This document shows, in pieces, positions 1-8,646 of a DNA stretch of 64,000 nt. Location: the NCBI GenBank assembly GCA_017521405.1, contig JAFXCP010000023.1, positions 62,001 to 126,000 of the forward strand. The letters are read 5' to 3'. Under the pieces are notes generated by a model. The model had not been told where the DNA came from. It worked only from the letters and a program-made list of their open reading frames with translations, and searched no databases. Source of the stretch: Akkermansia sp. (GTDB lineage: Bacteria > Verrucomicrobiota > Verrucomicrobiia > Verrucomicrobiales > Akkermansiaceae). The translations under genes and the position numbers were made by a program. The first letter of the stretch is position 1. Every line of letters starts with the position of its first letter.

Positions 1-478
1 GGTATAGCCGGTACGGGGGAGCAAGGATGCCCTCCGGCATGCTAAAATCCAGCACAAGGAGATGCCCGCCCGGGCGCAATACACGGCGGAACTCACGCAG
101 AGCGGCGGGGTAATCCGCCATGTTGCGGAGGCCAAAAGCTACGGTGAGAGCATCAAAAGAGTAATCCGGCAAGGGCAGGTGGAGAGCATCTGCCTCCAAT
201 ACGTTCTGCAGCCCACGCCGCACGGCCACATCTAACATAGGGCGGCAAAAATCCGTGCCCAGCACCTCCACCTCCGGCAGGGCATGGGCTATGGCCAAGG
301 CCAAATCGCCCGTGCCGGTGGCAACATCCAACAGGCGCTCGGGTTTCCACTCAGCCACGAGCTGCACGGCTCTTCCGCGCCAGAGGATGTCAGCGCCAAG
401 GGAAAGAACGTGATTTGCCGTGACGTAGCGTTCCGCAATGGAGGAGAAGGCTGCGTGTACGAAAGCGGGATCCGGCAT
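1..478 (-). CDS. ubiE: Ubiquinone/menaquinone biosynthesis C-methyltransferase, 3' end outside window
   Basis: This would be the SAM-dependent C-methyltransferase that methylates the demethylated quinone ring; in an anaerobe probably demethylmenaquinone to menaquinone. The 159 residues present begin MPDPAFVHAAFSSIAERY, which matches the family N-terminus (VxxxFdxIAxxYDxxN). SAM-binding motif I (DVATGTGDLA) lies at residues 51-60, the family signature GLRNM at 116-120, and RVLRPGG at 132-138. The C-terminal part is cut off by the window edge. The ATG is six bases after the icd stop, so the two are probably cotranscribed. I derived this frame directly from the sequence. Family assignment is firm; the quinone substrate is inferred. 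Confidence 0.9.
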   Translation of the reverse strand, partial: MPDPAFVHAAFSSIAERYVTANHVLSLGADILWRGRAVQLVAEWKPERLLDVATGTGDLALAIAHALPEVEVLGTDFCRPMLDVAVRRGLQNVLEADALHLPLPDYSFDALTVAFGLRNMADYPAALREFRRVLRPGGHLLVLDFSMPEGILAPPYRLY

Positions 479-484
479 GGTTCC

Positions 485-1708
485 TTACTTAATGTGAGCC
501 AGCAAAGCATCGCCAAAAGCGGAGGTACTCAGGGCAGTGCTGCCGGGAATCATCTCCGCCAAATCTGCCGTTACTGTCTTCTCCGAGATGACTCCTTCGA
601 TGGCGGAAACAATGCGGTCTGCCGCCTCTGTCCAGCCCATGTAGCGCAGCATCATCTCCGCAGAGAGGAGGAAGGAGCAAGGATTCACCTTATCCAAGCC
701 GGCCAATTTCGGGGCCGTGCCATGGGTAGCTTCAAAGACGGCATGGCCGGTGCGGTAGTTGATGTTGGCGCCCGGTGCAATACCTATGCCGCCCACCTGC
801 GCGGCGAGAGCGTCGGAGCAGTAATCTCCGTTGAGATTCAGCGTGGCAATGACGGAATGCTCCTGCGGGTGAATGAGAATTTCCTGAAGGAAGGCATCGC
901 AAATGCAATCCTTTATGACGATACCATTGGGCAAACGGCACCAGGGACCATCGCCAATGGGCGTGGCATTGAATTCACGGCGAGCCAGTTCGTACCCCCA
1001 ATCACGGAAGCCGCCCTCGGTAAATTTCATAATGTTGCCCTTGTGAACGAGCGTGACACTCGGGCGATTATTTTCGATGGCGTACTGAATGGCGGAGCGC
1101 ACGAGGCGTTCCGTGCCTTCGCGGGAAACAGGTTTGATACCGAAACCGGAAGTTTCCGGGAAGCGCACCTTATCTGCGCGCTGGGGGAAGTTGGCATACA
1201 ACCATTCGAAGAACTTAGCCGCTTCCGGGCTTCCGCTCTGGAACTCCACACCGGCATAAATATCCTCCGTGTTTTCGCGGAAGATGACCATATCCACTTT
1301 TTCCGGGGATTTCACAGGTGTTTCAATCCCGCAGAAGTAACGCACCGGGCGTACGCAGCAGTACAAATCCAAGCCCTGACGCAGAGCCACATTGAGAGAA
1401 CGAATCCCCCCACCCACCGGCGTTGTCAGCGGTCCCTTGATGCCTACAAGATAGGTACGGAAGGCTTCCATAGTATCCCGGGGCAGCCAAGTCCCCACTG
1501 TATCGTAGGCTTTTTGCCCGGCCAGCACCTCCTGCCAAACAATGGCACGGGAATCACCGTATGCGGCAGTCACGGCAGCATCTATCACCCTCTGAGCAGC
1601 CCGCCAAATATCGGGACCGGAGCCGTCTCCGATGATATGGGGAATAATGGGGTAATTCGGCACGGAGAGCCCCTGCCCGGTCATGGTAATCGGTGTTCCT
1701 TTACTCAT
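485..1708 (-). CDS. icd: Isocitrate dehydrogenase, E. coli Icd type
   Basis: Oxidatively decarboxylates isocitrate to 2-oxoglutarate in the citrate cycle, cytosolic. At 407 residues it is close to the usual ~416 and collinear with E. coli Icd. Visible: substrate loop [13 protein letters not shown] (residues 99-111, Ser104 equals the phosphorylated Ser113 of E. coli), [15 protein letters not shown] (139-153), [17 protein letters not shown] (291-307) and HGTAPK (329-334). The cofactor pocket is mixed: Lys334 and Val341 agree with NADP enzymes, but the positions of E. coli Tyr345, Tyr391 and Arg395 are Leu335, Ala381 and Glu385, so the usual NADP assignment is less certain. The start has no clear ribosome binding site. 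It lies between a small membrane protein gene and ubiE, all on the minus strand. Confidence 0.95.
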   Translation of the reverse strand: MSKGTPITMTGQGLSVPNYPIIPHIIGDGSGPDIWRAAQRVIDAAVTAAYGDSRAIVWQEVLAGQKAYDTVGTWLPRDTMEAFRTYLVGIKGPLTTPVGGGIRSLNVALRQGLDLYCCVRPVRYFCGIETPVKSPEKVDMVIFRENTEDIYAGVEFQSGSPEAAKFFEWLYANFPQRADKVRFPETSGFGIKPVSREGTERLVRSAIQYAIENNRPSVTLVHKGNIMKFTEGGFRDWGYELARREFNATPIGDGPWCRLPNGIVIKDCICDAFLQEILIHPQEHSVIATLNLNGDYCSDALAAQVGGIGIAPGANINYRTGHAVFEATHGTAPKLAGLDKVNPCSFLLSAEMMLRYMGWTEAADRIVSAIEGVISEKTVTADLAEMIPGSTALSTSAFGDALLAHIK

Positions 1709-1756
1709 GGTTTTCTCTTGGATTAAAAACTGGTGCTAGCTAATAGGTGCGGGTGT

Positions 1757-1942
1757 TTATAAACTTACCTTTACGGGGTCCTCCTCCACTCGGAGAGCAT
1801 CGTCCCCGCCCTTGCCCATCATACATATGGCAAAGAGAACAGCCACAAGAAGGGGCGGCAGAATGTAAAAGAAAATGTCCGTCCCCTCTTTTCCTTGGGT
1901 CAGGGAGCGGCGTGCAATGACTCTGGAGGGTTGCTTAGCCAT
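1757..1942 (-). CDS. Small single-pass membrane protein, unknown function
   Basis: A 61-residue reading frame with a basic N-terminus (MAKQPSRVIARRSLTQGKEG) followed by one hydrophobic helix at about residues 23-43 (IFFYILPPLLVAVLFAICMM) and a short acidic tail. That suggests a single-span inner-membrane protein with the N-terminus inside. A strong promoter stands just upstream (TTGCAA, 16 bases, TATAAT), with about 20 bases from -10 to ATG, which supports expression. It is 48 bases upstream of icd on the same strand and may lead that operon. I do not recognise a family. The gene could be specific to this lineage. Confidence 0.55.
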   Translation of the reverse strand: MAKQPSRVIARRSLTQGKEGTDIFFYILPPLLVAVLFAICMMGKGGDDALRVEEDPVKVSL

Positions 1943-1962
1943 AATTCGTCTGGTGCGCGTGC

Positions 1963-1990
1963 ATTATACCATAAGTAGGCGGCTTTGCAA
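1963..1990 (-). promoter_or_regulatory. Promoter of the small membrane protein/icd unit
   Basis: Read on the minus strand: -35 TTGCAA at 1985-1990, 16-base spacer ending TGG, and -10 TATAAT at 1963-1968. The TGG before the -10 makes an extended -10. The transcript would start near 1956, giving a leader of about 14 bases. Confidence 0.6.
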
Positions 1991-2072
1991 TAAAAAACGC
2001 CCCGGTGCAATTTCTGCTCAAAAAAAGGCACGAAATCCCATGTGACTTTTTTGCCACAATCTATGTTTTTAC

Positions 2073-2101
2073 TTGAATTTCCCCGGGGAGCATGGTAGAC
2101 A
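2073..2101 (+). promoter_or_regulatory. Promoter of the phosphate transporter gene
   Basis: TTGAAT at 2073-2078, a 17-base spacer ending ATGG, and TAGACA at 2096-2101. Twelve bases separate the -10 from the ATG, so the leader would be only about five bases. The -10 is weak, so this is a moderate call. Confidence 0.4.
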
Positions 2102-2113
2102 CAGAGGCATACA

Positions 2114-4312
2114 ATGGACATACCTACTCTCTATTACGTCATATGGGTTGCCCTGCTCGTGCTGTCGCTCTTCGGCCTCATTGTAGGTGTCAGTAATGAT
2201 GCATGCAATTTCCTGAATTCTTCTCTTGGCTGCCGTGCAGGCAAGTTCAACACAGTGGTGGCTGTGGCAGCGGTGGGTGTGCTGCTGGGAGCCTCCTTCT
2301 CCAGCGGCATGATGGAGATTGCCAAGAAAGGCATTTTCACGCCGGAGATGTTCACCTTCCACGAGGTGATGGTACTCTTCTTGGCCGCCATGGTGGCCAA
2401 TGTGATTCTGCTGGACATTTTCAACACATTTGGTTTGCCAACTTCCACCACGGTATCCATCGTATTTGCCCTACTGGGTTCTGCACTTGGTATGGCCATG
2501 TATGACATCGGGCTCAACCCCGGAGGGCAGCTGGCAGAGTACATCAACATCAATAATGTTTCCTTCATTATTGCAGGCATTTTCCTTTCCGTAGCCATTG
2601 CCTTTACGTGCGGTACCATCGTCATGTGGTTCTCCCGATTACTTTACAGTTTCCGCTACCAGCGGGTGTATCGTTTCGTGGGACCGCTGTGGTGCGGCTT
2701 AGCCTTCACCGCTATCAGCTACTTTGCTGTGTTTAAGGGACTTAAAACGAGTCCCATTATGCAGGGTGGCGTTAAGGAAATGCTGGAAAACAATCTCAAT
2801 ATGGTCATTCCCTGCGCTTTCATTGCATGGACAGTCATCGCCGCCTTCCTGCAATACATATGCCGCATTAACACACTGCGGCTTACCGTATTGGCCGGCA
2901 CTGGTTCTCTGGCTCTTGCCTTTGCCGGAAATGACTTGGTGAACTTTATCGGCGTATTTATGGCGGCAGATGAGTCCCTCAAGCTCTTCAACGGCGATAT
3001 CAACATGCACATGGGAGGCTTGGCAGACAGTAAGCAGCAGGTGCAAATGATTTGGCTTGTGGCTGCGGGGCTCATCATGGTGAGCACGCTCTTCTTCTCC
3101 AAAAAAGCCAAGAAAGTAACGGAAACAGAACTTAAATTGGCCTCTTCCAACACGGGCAAGGAACGCTTTGGCTCCAGCCCGCCTGCGCGTGTGCTGGTGC
3201 GCTACACGCTCAACACCCTGCGCTTTGTGGAACGCATTACTCCCAAGCCTGTGGCGGAGTTTGTGGGGCGGCGTTTCACCCCCCTTGCCCCGGAGGAAGA
3301 AAGTGGTGCTCTGTTCGATATGGTGCGCGCCTCTGTAAACCTTACGGTGGCAGCCCTGCTCATCTCCATAGCCACGGATCTCAAGCTGCCGCTCTCCACC
3401 ACATATGTCACCTTCATGGTATCCATGGGTTCCTCCTTGGCAGACCGGGCATGGGGGCGAGATAGTGCTGTGTACCGCATTACCGGTGTTCTGGTTGTCA
3501 TTGGCGGCTGGTTCATGACCGGGCTTGCAGCCTGCGCGGCGGCAGCACTGGTGGCTCTCATCATGGCATACGGCGGCATATGGGGCATTACCGTCATGCT
3601 GACGATTGGCGGGGTACTCTTCATCAAATCCACCTTCTTCGATAAGATTTCCAAGGAGGAGATTCGCCTTCTGAACGTGAAGAGCGAAGCTGCTGTTCAG
3701 GACTATGCCAAGGTAGCTTCCGGACGTTTGGGGCGCATGATTGGCATCCACAAAGCCACGGTAAAAGCTCTGCTGGAGGAAGACCGCGATGGGCTGAAAC
3801 GTCTGCGTAAAAAGACACGTTCCCTCAAGCGGGATTTGGAAGCCGTGCGAGAAAACGAAATTCTGCCTACCTTACGCACTATTCCGGCAGAATTAGCGGA
3901 CCGTGGGCAACTCATCTTCCGCATCTCGGAGATTTCCCTCAACACCTGCGAGCGCCTGCTCACTCTGGTGAAAGCCAGTTACAACCACATCGACAATAAC
4001 CACGAGGGACTCAACAAGGAACAAGCCCGGGACATGCTGGCCCTTACGGATAAAATCGGGCGTTTCTATCCGGATTTGACAGATATGCTCAAGCAGGGTG
4101 ACTTTGCCGGCATTAAGGCCAAACTTGAAACCCGCGACCAGCTTAGCGAGGATTTCGCCGAGTGCATTACCACACACCTGATGCACAATGCTGCTGATGA
4201 AAGCGGCATGCGCAATGGCATCCTCTACCTTACGCTTCTGAACGAGACACGCGCCATGGTAAGCCATGCCTTCTCGTTGATTGAGCGTATCAAAGAGCTT
4301 TACGAAGGCTAA
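2114..4312 (+). CDS. PiT-family inorganic phosphate transporter with PhoU-like C-terminal domain
   Basis: Cation-coupled phosphate uptake across the inner membrane. This 732-residue protein has the two PiT half-repeats: GVSNDACNF (25-33, the GANDVANA-like motif) followed by DIFNTFGLPTSTTVS, and a second LKLPLSTTYVTFMVSMGSSLAD near 421-443. About ten hydrophobic spans are visible. From about residue 525 the sequence becomes soluble, charged and helical, resembling a PhoU-type regulatory domain, which explains a length well above the ~500 of PitA. This fused form is known in Bacteroidota and Verrucomicrobiota. It is monocistronic: its own promoter is upstream and a terminator follows at 4338. 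The substrate ion is inferred from family. Confidence 0.9.
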   Translation: MDIPTLYYVIWVALLVLSLFGLIVGVSNDACNFLNSSLGCRAGKFNTVVAVAAVGVLLGASFSSGMMEIAKKGIFTPEMFTFHEVMVLFLAAMVANVILLDIFNTFGLPTSTTVSIVFALLGSALGMAMYDIGLNPGGQLAEYININNVSFIIAGIFLSVAIAFTCGTIVMWFSRLLYSFRYQRVYRFVGPLWCGLAFTAISYFAVFKGLKTSPIMQGGVKEMLENNLNMVIPCAFIAWTVIAAFLQYICRINTLRLTVLAGTGSLALAFAGNDLVNFIGVFMAADESLKLFNGDINMHMGGLADSKQQVQMIWLVAAGLIMVSTLFFSKKAKKVTETELKLASSNTGKERFGSSPPARVLVRYTLNTLRFVERITPKPVAEFVGRRFTPLAPEEESGALFDMVRASVNLTVAALLISIATDLKLPLSTTYVTFMVSMGSSLADRAWGRDSAVYRITGVLVVIGGWFMTGLAACAAAALVALIMAYGGIWGITVMLTIGGVLFIKSTFFDKISKEEIRLLNVKSEAAVQDYAKVASGRLGRMIGIHKATVKALLEEDRDGLKRLRKKTRSLKRDLEAVRENEILPTLRTIPAELADRGQLIFRISEISLNTCERLLTLVKASYNHIDNNHEGLNKEQARDMLALTDKIGRFYPDLTDMLKQGDFAGIKAKLETRDQLSEDFAECITTHLMHNAADESGMRNGILYLTLLNETRAMVSHAFSLIERIKELYEG

Positions 4313-4337
4313 AAACGCCCTGCTCTTCTCTTCTTTC

Positions 4338-4376
4338 GGAAGCTCCATCGCATTCGGTGGAGCTTCCTCCTTTTTC
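4338..4376 (+). terminator. Rho-independent terminator after the phosphate transporter
   Basis: Ten-base-pair stem (GGAAGCTCCA at 4338-4347 with TGGAGCTTCC at 4358-4367) followed by TCCTTTTTCC. Confidence 0.75.
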
Positions 4377-4413
4377 CAAGGGACTTTATTTTGCCGACAA
4401 CCTAACATTCTGC

Positions 4414-4443
4414 TTGCCAATAAGGGAACACACATGGTACAAT
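4414..4443 (+). promoter_or_regulatory. Promoter of the amino-acid ABC transporter operon
   Basis: TTGCCA at 4414-4419, 18-base spacer ending TGG (extended -10), TACAAT at 4438-4443. The leader would be about 34 bases, making this one of the minority of units here with a conventional leader. The leader is GC-rich. Confidence 0.55.
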
Positions 4444-4483
4444 CCGCGCGCGGGGCGCGGTGCCCCCCTCTTACACGCTAACC

Positions 4484-6055
4484 ATGAAAAAGCATCATCT
4501 CACCATTGCGACCATTCTGGTATTTCTGTTCATGGTGCTGCTACCCGGCTCCGCCTGCGGGAATACGGGGGCAGAGCCCCCGGCACCCGCCCCGGCAGCA
4601 AAAGGTTCCTCCACCGCACCCCGAAAAAAGATTTCCTGCATTCAGGATTTGAAGGGATATAAACTGGCTGTACCGCAAGCCACTGTACAGGACGTCTACA
4701 TCCAGCAGCACTACCCTGAGCTTACCGTTGTGCGCTACAATTTCGAAGCCGATATGGTGCAGGCTCTCCAGCAGGAGCTGTGCGATGCCATCATCATGGA
4801 TGACGTTATCTGCTACGCCCTGACTAAAAAATTTGACAACATCACCATTCTGGGTGATAGCCCCGTACCCGTGAATGACATGGGCATGGTTTTCGGCAAG
4901 GAACAAGCAGAACTCTGCCAACAATTCAACACCTTTCTGAAGGAACTCCGCGCCAGCGGGGAGTACGATAAGCTCATGGAGCGCTGGCTCAAACACTTCG
5001 ATACGGCTCCCATGCCGGAGATTGAAGAATACACGGAAGGCGAGCCCTTGGTGGTAGGCATGGAGCCCTGCACGGAGCCCATTGTTTTCGTACGAGACGG
5101 CGAGGTTGTCGGCTTCGATGCAGAGCTTGTAAAGCGTTTTGCCGCATGGTTGAAGCGACCACTCATCATTGAAAAGATTGACTACTACGGGCTCATTACC
5201 GCCGCCGCTGCCGGGCGTGTACACATGGCAGCCAGTGGCATGCTCATTACCGACGAGCGCTCCGAGAGCGTGCTTTTCTCCGATTCGTACTATGAGAGCC
5301 ACTCCCGCATCGCCGTGCTGACACGCAATGCCACCACCGCGCAAGAGGAAGCAGCCGCCCCGGCATCCAAGGAAGAAAAACGCGGATTTTTTGCCTCCGT
5401 AGTCAATAGTTTTTACCGCAACATCATCCAAGAGCAGCGCTATCTTCTGCTGTGGGACGGATTCAAACTCACCGTCATCATCTCTGTATGTGCAGTACTG
5501 CTGGGCACCCTTTTGGGAGCCGGCGTATGTTACCTGCGTATGAGCAGCAATGCCATTTGCCGGAGGTTTGCCATAGTATATATCGACATTATGCGCGGCA
5601 CCCCGGTACTGGTACTGCTCATGCTGATGTTCTATGTGGTCTTTGCCCAATGGAACACTCCGGCCACCATTGTGGCCATCATCACCTTCGGCATGAACTT
5701 TGCCGCTTATGTGAGTGAGATGTTTCGCACCTCCATATGCAGCGTAGACCGTGGGCAAACGGAGGCCGGCATCGCCATGGGCTTCTCTCCGGTGCGTACC
5801 TTTATCTACATTGTATTGCCGCAAGCTGTGCAGCGAGTGCTGCCCGTGTATAAGGGAGAGCTTATTTCCCTCATCAAAAATACCTCCATTGTGGGTTATA
5901 TTGCGATTGAGGACCTCACCAAGGTATCCGACATCATCCGAGGCCGCACATTCGACCCCTTCTTCCCGCTCATTATGGTGGCGGTACTCTACTTCCTGAT
6001 TGCTTGGCTATTCACCCTGTTGCTGGACCGCATCGGTCGCAAATTCAACGCCTGA
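4484..6055 (+). CDS. Amino-acid ABC transporter: fused substrate-binding domain and permease, receptor lobes in permuted order
   Basis: A 523-residue inner-membrane importer subunit for polar amino acids (GlnP-like). The ATG at 4484 gives a signal sequence ([20 protein letters not shown]) ending GSAC, possibly a lipobox; a GTG 24 bases earlier would spoil it. Residues 50-172 match lobe 2 plus the C-terminal end of an SBP_bac_3 receptor ([10 protein letters not shown] at 55-64, DAIIMDD at 101-107, [14 protein letters not shown] at 159-172). Residues 186-282 match lobe 1, normally N-terminal ([11 protein letters not shown] 210-220, [15 protein letters not shown] 256-270). The permease follows from about 315, with RGTPVLVLL and the EAA loop EAGIAMGF (427-434). 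The ATPase gene starts 25 bases downstream. Amino-acid specificity cannot be read. Confidence 0.88.
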   Translation: MKKHHLTIATILVFLFMVLLPGSACGNTGAEPPAPAPAAKGSSTAPRKKISCIQDLKGYKLAVPQATVQDVYIQQHYPELTVVRYNFEADMVQALQQELCDAIIMDDVICYALTKKFDNITILGDSPVPVNDMGMVFGKEQAELCQQFNTFLKELRASGEYDKLMERWLKHFDTAPMPEIEEYTEGEPLVVGMEPCTEPIVFVRDGEVVGFDAELVKRFAAWLKRPLIIEKIDYYGLITAAAAGRVHMAASGMLITDERSESVLFSDSYYESHSRIAVLTRNATTAQEEAAAPASKEEKRGFFASVVNSFYRNIIQEQRYLLLWDGFKLTVIISVCAVLLGTLLGAGVCYLRMSSNAICRRFAIVYIDIMRGTPVLVLLMLMFYVVFAQWNTPATIVAIITFGMNFAAYVSEMFRTSICSVDRGQTEAGIAMGFSPVRTFIYIVLPQAVQRVLPVYKGELISLIKNTSIVGYIAIEDLTKVSDIIRGRTFDPFFPLIMVAVLYFLIAWLFTLLLDRIGRKFNA

Positions 6056-6080
6056 TTTCCCCTCCCCCCCTGAACGAGAC

Positions 6081-7181
6081 ATGATCCAGATTAAACATTT
6101 GCAGAAGAGCTTCGGAAATCTTCAGGTACTGCGGGATGTTACCGTAAACATTAAGCGCGGGGAAGTCATCTCCATCATCGGGCCCTCCGGCACCGGGAAA
6201 AGCACCTTCCTGCGCTGCCTGAACCTGCTGGAGCAACCCACAGGAGGCAGCATCATCATCGATGGGGAAGAAATCCTCTCCCATAAGACGGATAGCTCCA
6301 AGTTGCGACAGAAAATGGGCATGGTGTTCCAATCCTTCAACCTCTTCAACCACCTCACCGTGCTGGAAAACGTCTGCATTGGCCCTGTAAAACTTCTGGG
6401 GAAAAGCCCCATCGAAGCCGTGCAGCGAGGGATGAAAATTCTGAAACTGGTAGGTATGGCGGAAAAGGCACGCTCCATGCCATCAGAACTTTCCGGCGGG
6501 CAAAAGCAGAGAGCGGCCATTGCCCGCTGCCTTTCCATGAACCCGGAGATTATCCTCTTCGATGAGCCCACCTCCGCCTTGGATCCCACCATGGTGAGCG
6601 AGGTACTCTCCGTTATCCGTTCCCTTGCTAAGCAGGGCATGACCATGGCCATTGTGACGCACGAGATGTCCTTTGCACGCAACGTAAGCAGCCGCGTGCT
6701 GTACATGGACCAAGGAGAAATTTACGAAGAGGGCACTCCGGAAGAAATTTTTGATCGGCCGAAACGCGAACGCACGCGCATTTTTGTGAATCGCATCCGC
6801 GATTTCCATTACAGCATCCACAGCGCGGATTTCGACCTCTTCGCCCTGCAAGCAGAGTTCCAACTTTTCTGCAATAAATACTTCCTCTCGGAAATGGCTG
6901 TGGCACACGCTATGCAGCTGGCAGAAAAGGTACTCCACGCGCTTCCGCTGAACGATGGCGGAGCTGACCTCTATTTCCGCTACTCGGAGAAAACTTATGC
7001 CCTGGCCATGGAGCTGCTCATGCCGGGGGATGCCCCCTCCATGCTGGCACAACTGCGCGAAGATGCAGAGCTTTCCGCATTGATGGATACCCTCTGCACC
7101 GCACAGAGCGAAGTGGAGGAAAACACCCCCAGCGGGCGCAGACTTCGCTTGCGTCTGGATTTACGCGAGGAGGAGGATTAA
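6081..7181 (+). CDS. Amino-acid ABC transporter ATP-binding protein with C-terminal extension
   Basis: The GlnQ-like ATPase partner of the preceding fused receptor/permease. From ATG 6081 it has 366 residues: Walker [10 protein letters not shown] (34-42), signature LSGGQKQR (137-144), Walker B IILFDEP (157-163) and the switch His in VTHEMSF (192-198). Family members usually end near residue 240; here a further ~125 residues (241-366) contain no motif I can name, with a helical, charged composition and the segment [16 protein letters not shown]. The extension might be a regulatory domain. Start choice: the frame is open further upstream into the permease gene, but [12 protein letters not shown] is the standard family beginning. 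Confidence 0.93.
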   Translation: MIQIKHLQKSFGNLQVLRDVTVNIKRGEVISIIGPSGTGKSTFLRCLNLLEQPTGGSIIIDGEEILSHKTDSSKLRQKMGMVFQSFNLFNHLTVLENVCIGPVKLLGKSPIEAVQRGMKILKLVGMAEKARSMPSELSGGQKQRAAIARCLSMNPEIILFDEPTSALDPTMVSEVLSVIRSLAKQGMTMAIVTHEMSFARNVSSRVLYMDQGEIYEEGTPEEIFDRPKRERTRIFVNRIRDFHYSIHSADFDLFALQAEFQLFCNKYFLSEMAVAHAMQLAEKVLHALPLNDGGADLYFRYSEKTYALAMELLMPGDAPSMLAQLREDAELSALMDTLCTAQSEVEENTPSGRRLRLRLDLREEED

Positions 7182-7199
7182 CTCCCCCTCCCCGCATGC

Positions 7200-7391
7200 T
7201 TAGGGCTTAGGGAGGTTGTGCATCCGGCAACATTGCACGCAGGCCAGTGCAATAAACGCCCCCAGCCCCACCAGAACTATCGTCTTACAAAGAGACGCCG
7301 CCCGGCGGCAGCACATTTGCTTCATCCGGCATGGGGATTCCTTGCTGCATTCCGCATGCCCCGGCGTATCGATATTCTCATTATTTTCCAT
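7200..7391 (-). CDS. Possible small cysteine-rich membrane protein
   Basis: A 63-residue frame (MENNENIDTPGHAECSKESP...) with seven cysteines and one hydrophobic helix (TIVLVGLGAFIALACVQCC) near the C-terminus. The N-terminal half is hydrophilic with several Cys and basic residues (RMKQMCCRRAA). I do not recognise a family and see no convincing promoter or ribosome site; the frame is open further upstream but becomes low quality. The alternative is that the 445 bases between the ABC ATPase and purM are non-coding apart from the purM promoter. Low to moderate support. Confidence 0.35.
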   Translation of the reverse strand: MENNENIDTPGHAECSKESPCRMKQMCCRRAASLCKTIVLVGLGAFIALACVQCCRMHNLPKP

Positions 7392-7566
7392 ACGCAGAAT
7401 AGACACGCCAGCCCTCCTTGCCCATTGAAAAACGGATTCTCCACCGGGAAGAAGACCTCTTCCTACACAGCCTCGCGCCCTTGAAAGAAAGGGCAATGCA
7501 AAACACTTGAGTCCTAACAGAGAAGAACCAGCACTCAACAGTTTGAAAAGCTGGCTAAAATACGGC

Positions 7567-7595
7567 TTGCCAACGGAGCTTGACTCAGGTATAAT
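7567..7595 (+). promoter_or_regulatory. purM promoter
   Basis: TTGCCA at 7567-7572, 17-base spacer, TATAAT at 7590-7595. The transcript would begin near 7602 with a leader of about 25 bases and no clear Shine-Dalgarno sequence. Confidence 0.65.
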
Positions 7596-7626
7596 GAGCC
7601 CGCATCACAAGTGATGTTTCATATCT

Positions 7627-8625
7627 ATGTCCGGCAATCTCACTTACAAGCAATCCGGCGTCGACACCATTGAGGCGCAGTCTTTTGTTCACGACATCAG
7701 CGCACATGTAAAGCGCACCCAAAAAAATCGCCAGCTTTGCAATGCCTTCGGGCTCTTTGCAGCGGCCTATGACCTTTCCTCCTACAAGGAGCCCGTTATC
7801 GTGACGGGAACGGATGGCGTGGGCACTAAGACGGAAATCCTCTTCGATATGGATATGCTGGAAACAGCGGGCAAAGACCTCGTGGCGATGAATGTGAATG
7901 ACATCCTGACCACCGGTGGTGACCCCCTCGTCTTCCTGGATTATCTGGGCATCTCCAATTTGGAGGTGGAAAAGCCCCGCATCACCCGCCTTGTGGCCGG
8001 TATGTGCGATTATCTGGAAAGCTGCAACTGCATTCTTGCCGGTGGTGAAACTGCCGAAATGCCCGGCGTTGTACCCGAAAATCTGGTAGAAATGGCAGGA
8101 TTCAGCATTGGCTGCGTGGAGAAGAGCCAAATGATTGACCCCTCCAAGGTGGCCGTGGGAGACATTCTCATCGGTTATCCCAGCGATGGATTCCACGCCA
8201 ATGGCTGGAGCTTAGTGCGCCGAGTCCTTAAACAGAACCCCACCCTCCTGACGGAGGAAGAGCTGCGCGCTCTGCTGGCGCCCACCCGCCTGTACCACGA
8301 TGTTGTGTACGATATGCGTAAACTCGGCATCACACCGAAAGCCTATGCCCATATTACCGGTGGTGGTCTACCCGAAAATCTGGAGCGATTCCTGGGCGAA
8401 AAGGGAGCAGACCTCGAAATTCCCTATTGGGATAATATCCCTGCTCAAAAGGTACTCCAATTCGTGGATGCGGAGGATCGCTTCCACACCTTCAACATGG
8501 GCATTGGCTGGGTAGCTATCGTCTCCCCGGAGCAGGTGGAGCAGGCACTTACCGCAGGTCCCGGCGGCGTAGTCATCGGCACCATGCGCGAAGGCAAGGG
8601 CATCAAGGTTTCCGTTCGCAAGTAA
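7627..8625 (+). CDS. purM: Phosphoribosylformylglycinamidine cyclo-ligase (AIR synthetase)
   Basis: Catalyses the ATP-dependent closure of FGAM to aminoimidazole ribotide, step five of purine synthesis, in the cytosol. The 332-residue length is normal. The ATP/phosphate-binding motif GTDGVGTK lies at 61-68, the AMNVNDILTTGGDPLVFLDY stretch at 87-106, and GGETAEMPG at 139-147, all typical of PurM. The C-terminal lobe (HITGGGLPENLERFL, GPGGVVIGTM) is complete. A PurF-like gene follows after 21 bases, probably in the same transcript. No purine riboswitch is visible upstream. Confidence 0.96.
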   Translation: MSGNLTYKQSGVDTIEAQSFVHDISAHVKRTQKNRQLCNAFGLFAAAYDLSSYKEPVIVTGTDGVGTKTEILFDMDMLETAGKDLVAMNVNDILTTGGDPLVFLDYLGISNLEVEKPRITRLVAGMCDYLESCNCILAGGETAEMPGVVPENLVEMAGFSIGCVEKSQMIDPSKVAVGDILIGYPSDGFHANGWSLVRRVLKQNPTLLTEEELRALLAPTRLYHDVVYDMRKLGITPKAYAHITGGGLPENLERFLGEKGADLEIPYWDNIPAQKVLQFVDAEDRFHTFNMGIGWVAIVSPEQVEQALTAGPGGVVIGTMREGKGIKVSVRK

Positions 8626-8646
8626 TCCTGCTTTACTTTTCCGTTT

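Noticed and set aside
284..1726. 480-codon open frame on plus, opposite icd and ubiE
   Set aside because: Its product has no recognisable domain, while the minus-strand icd and ubiE frames are highly conserved; it is a codon-bias shadow.
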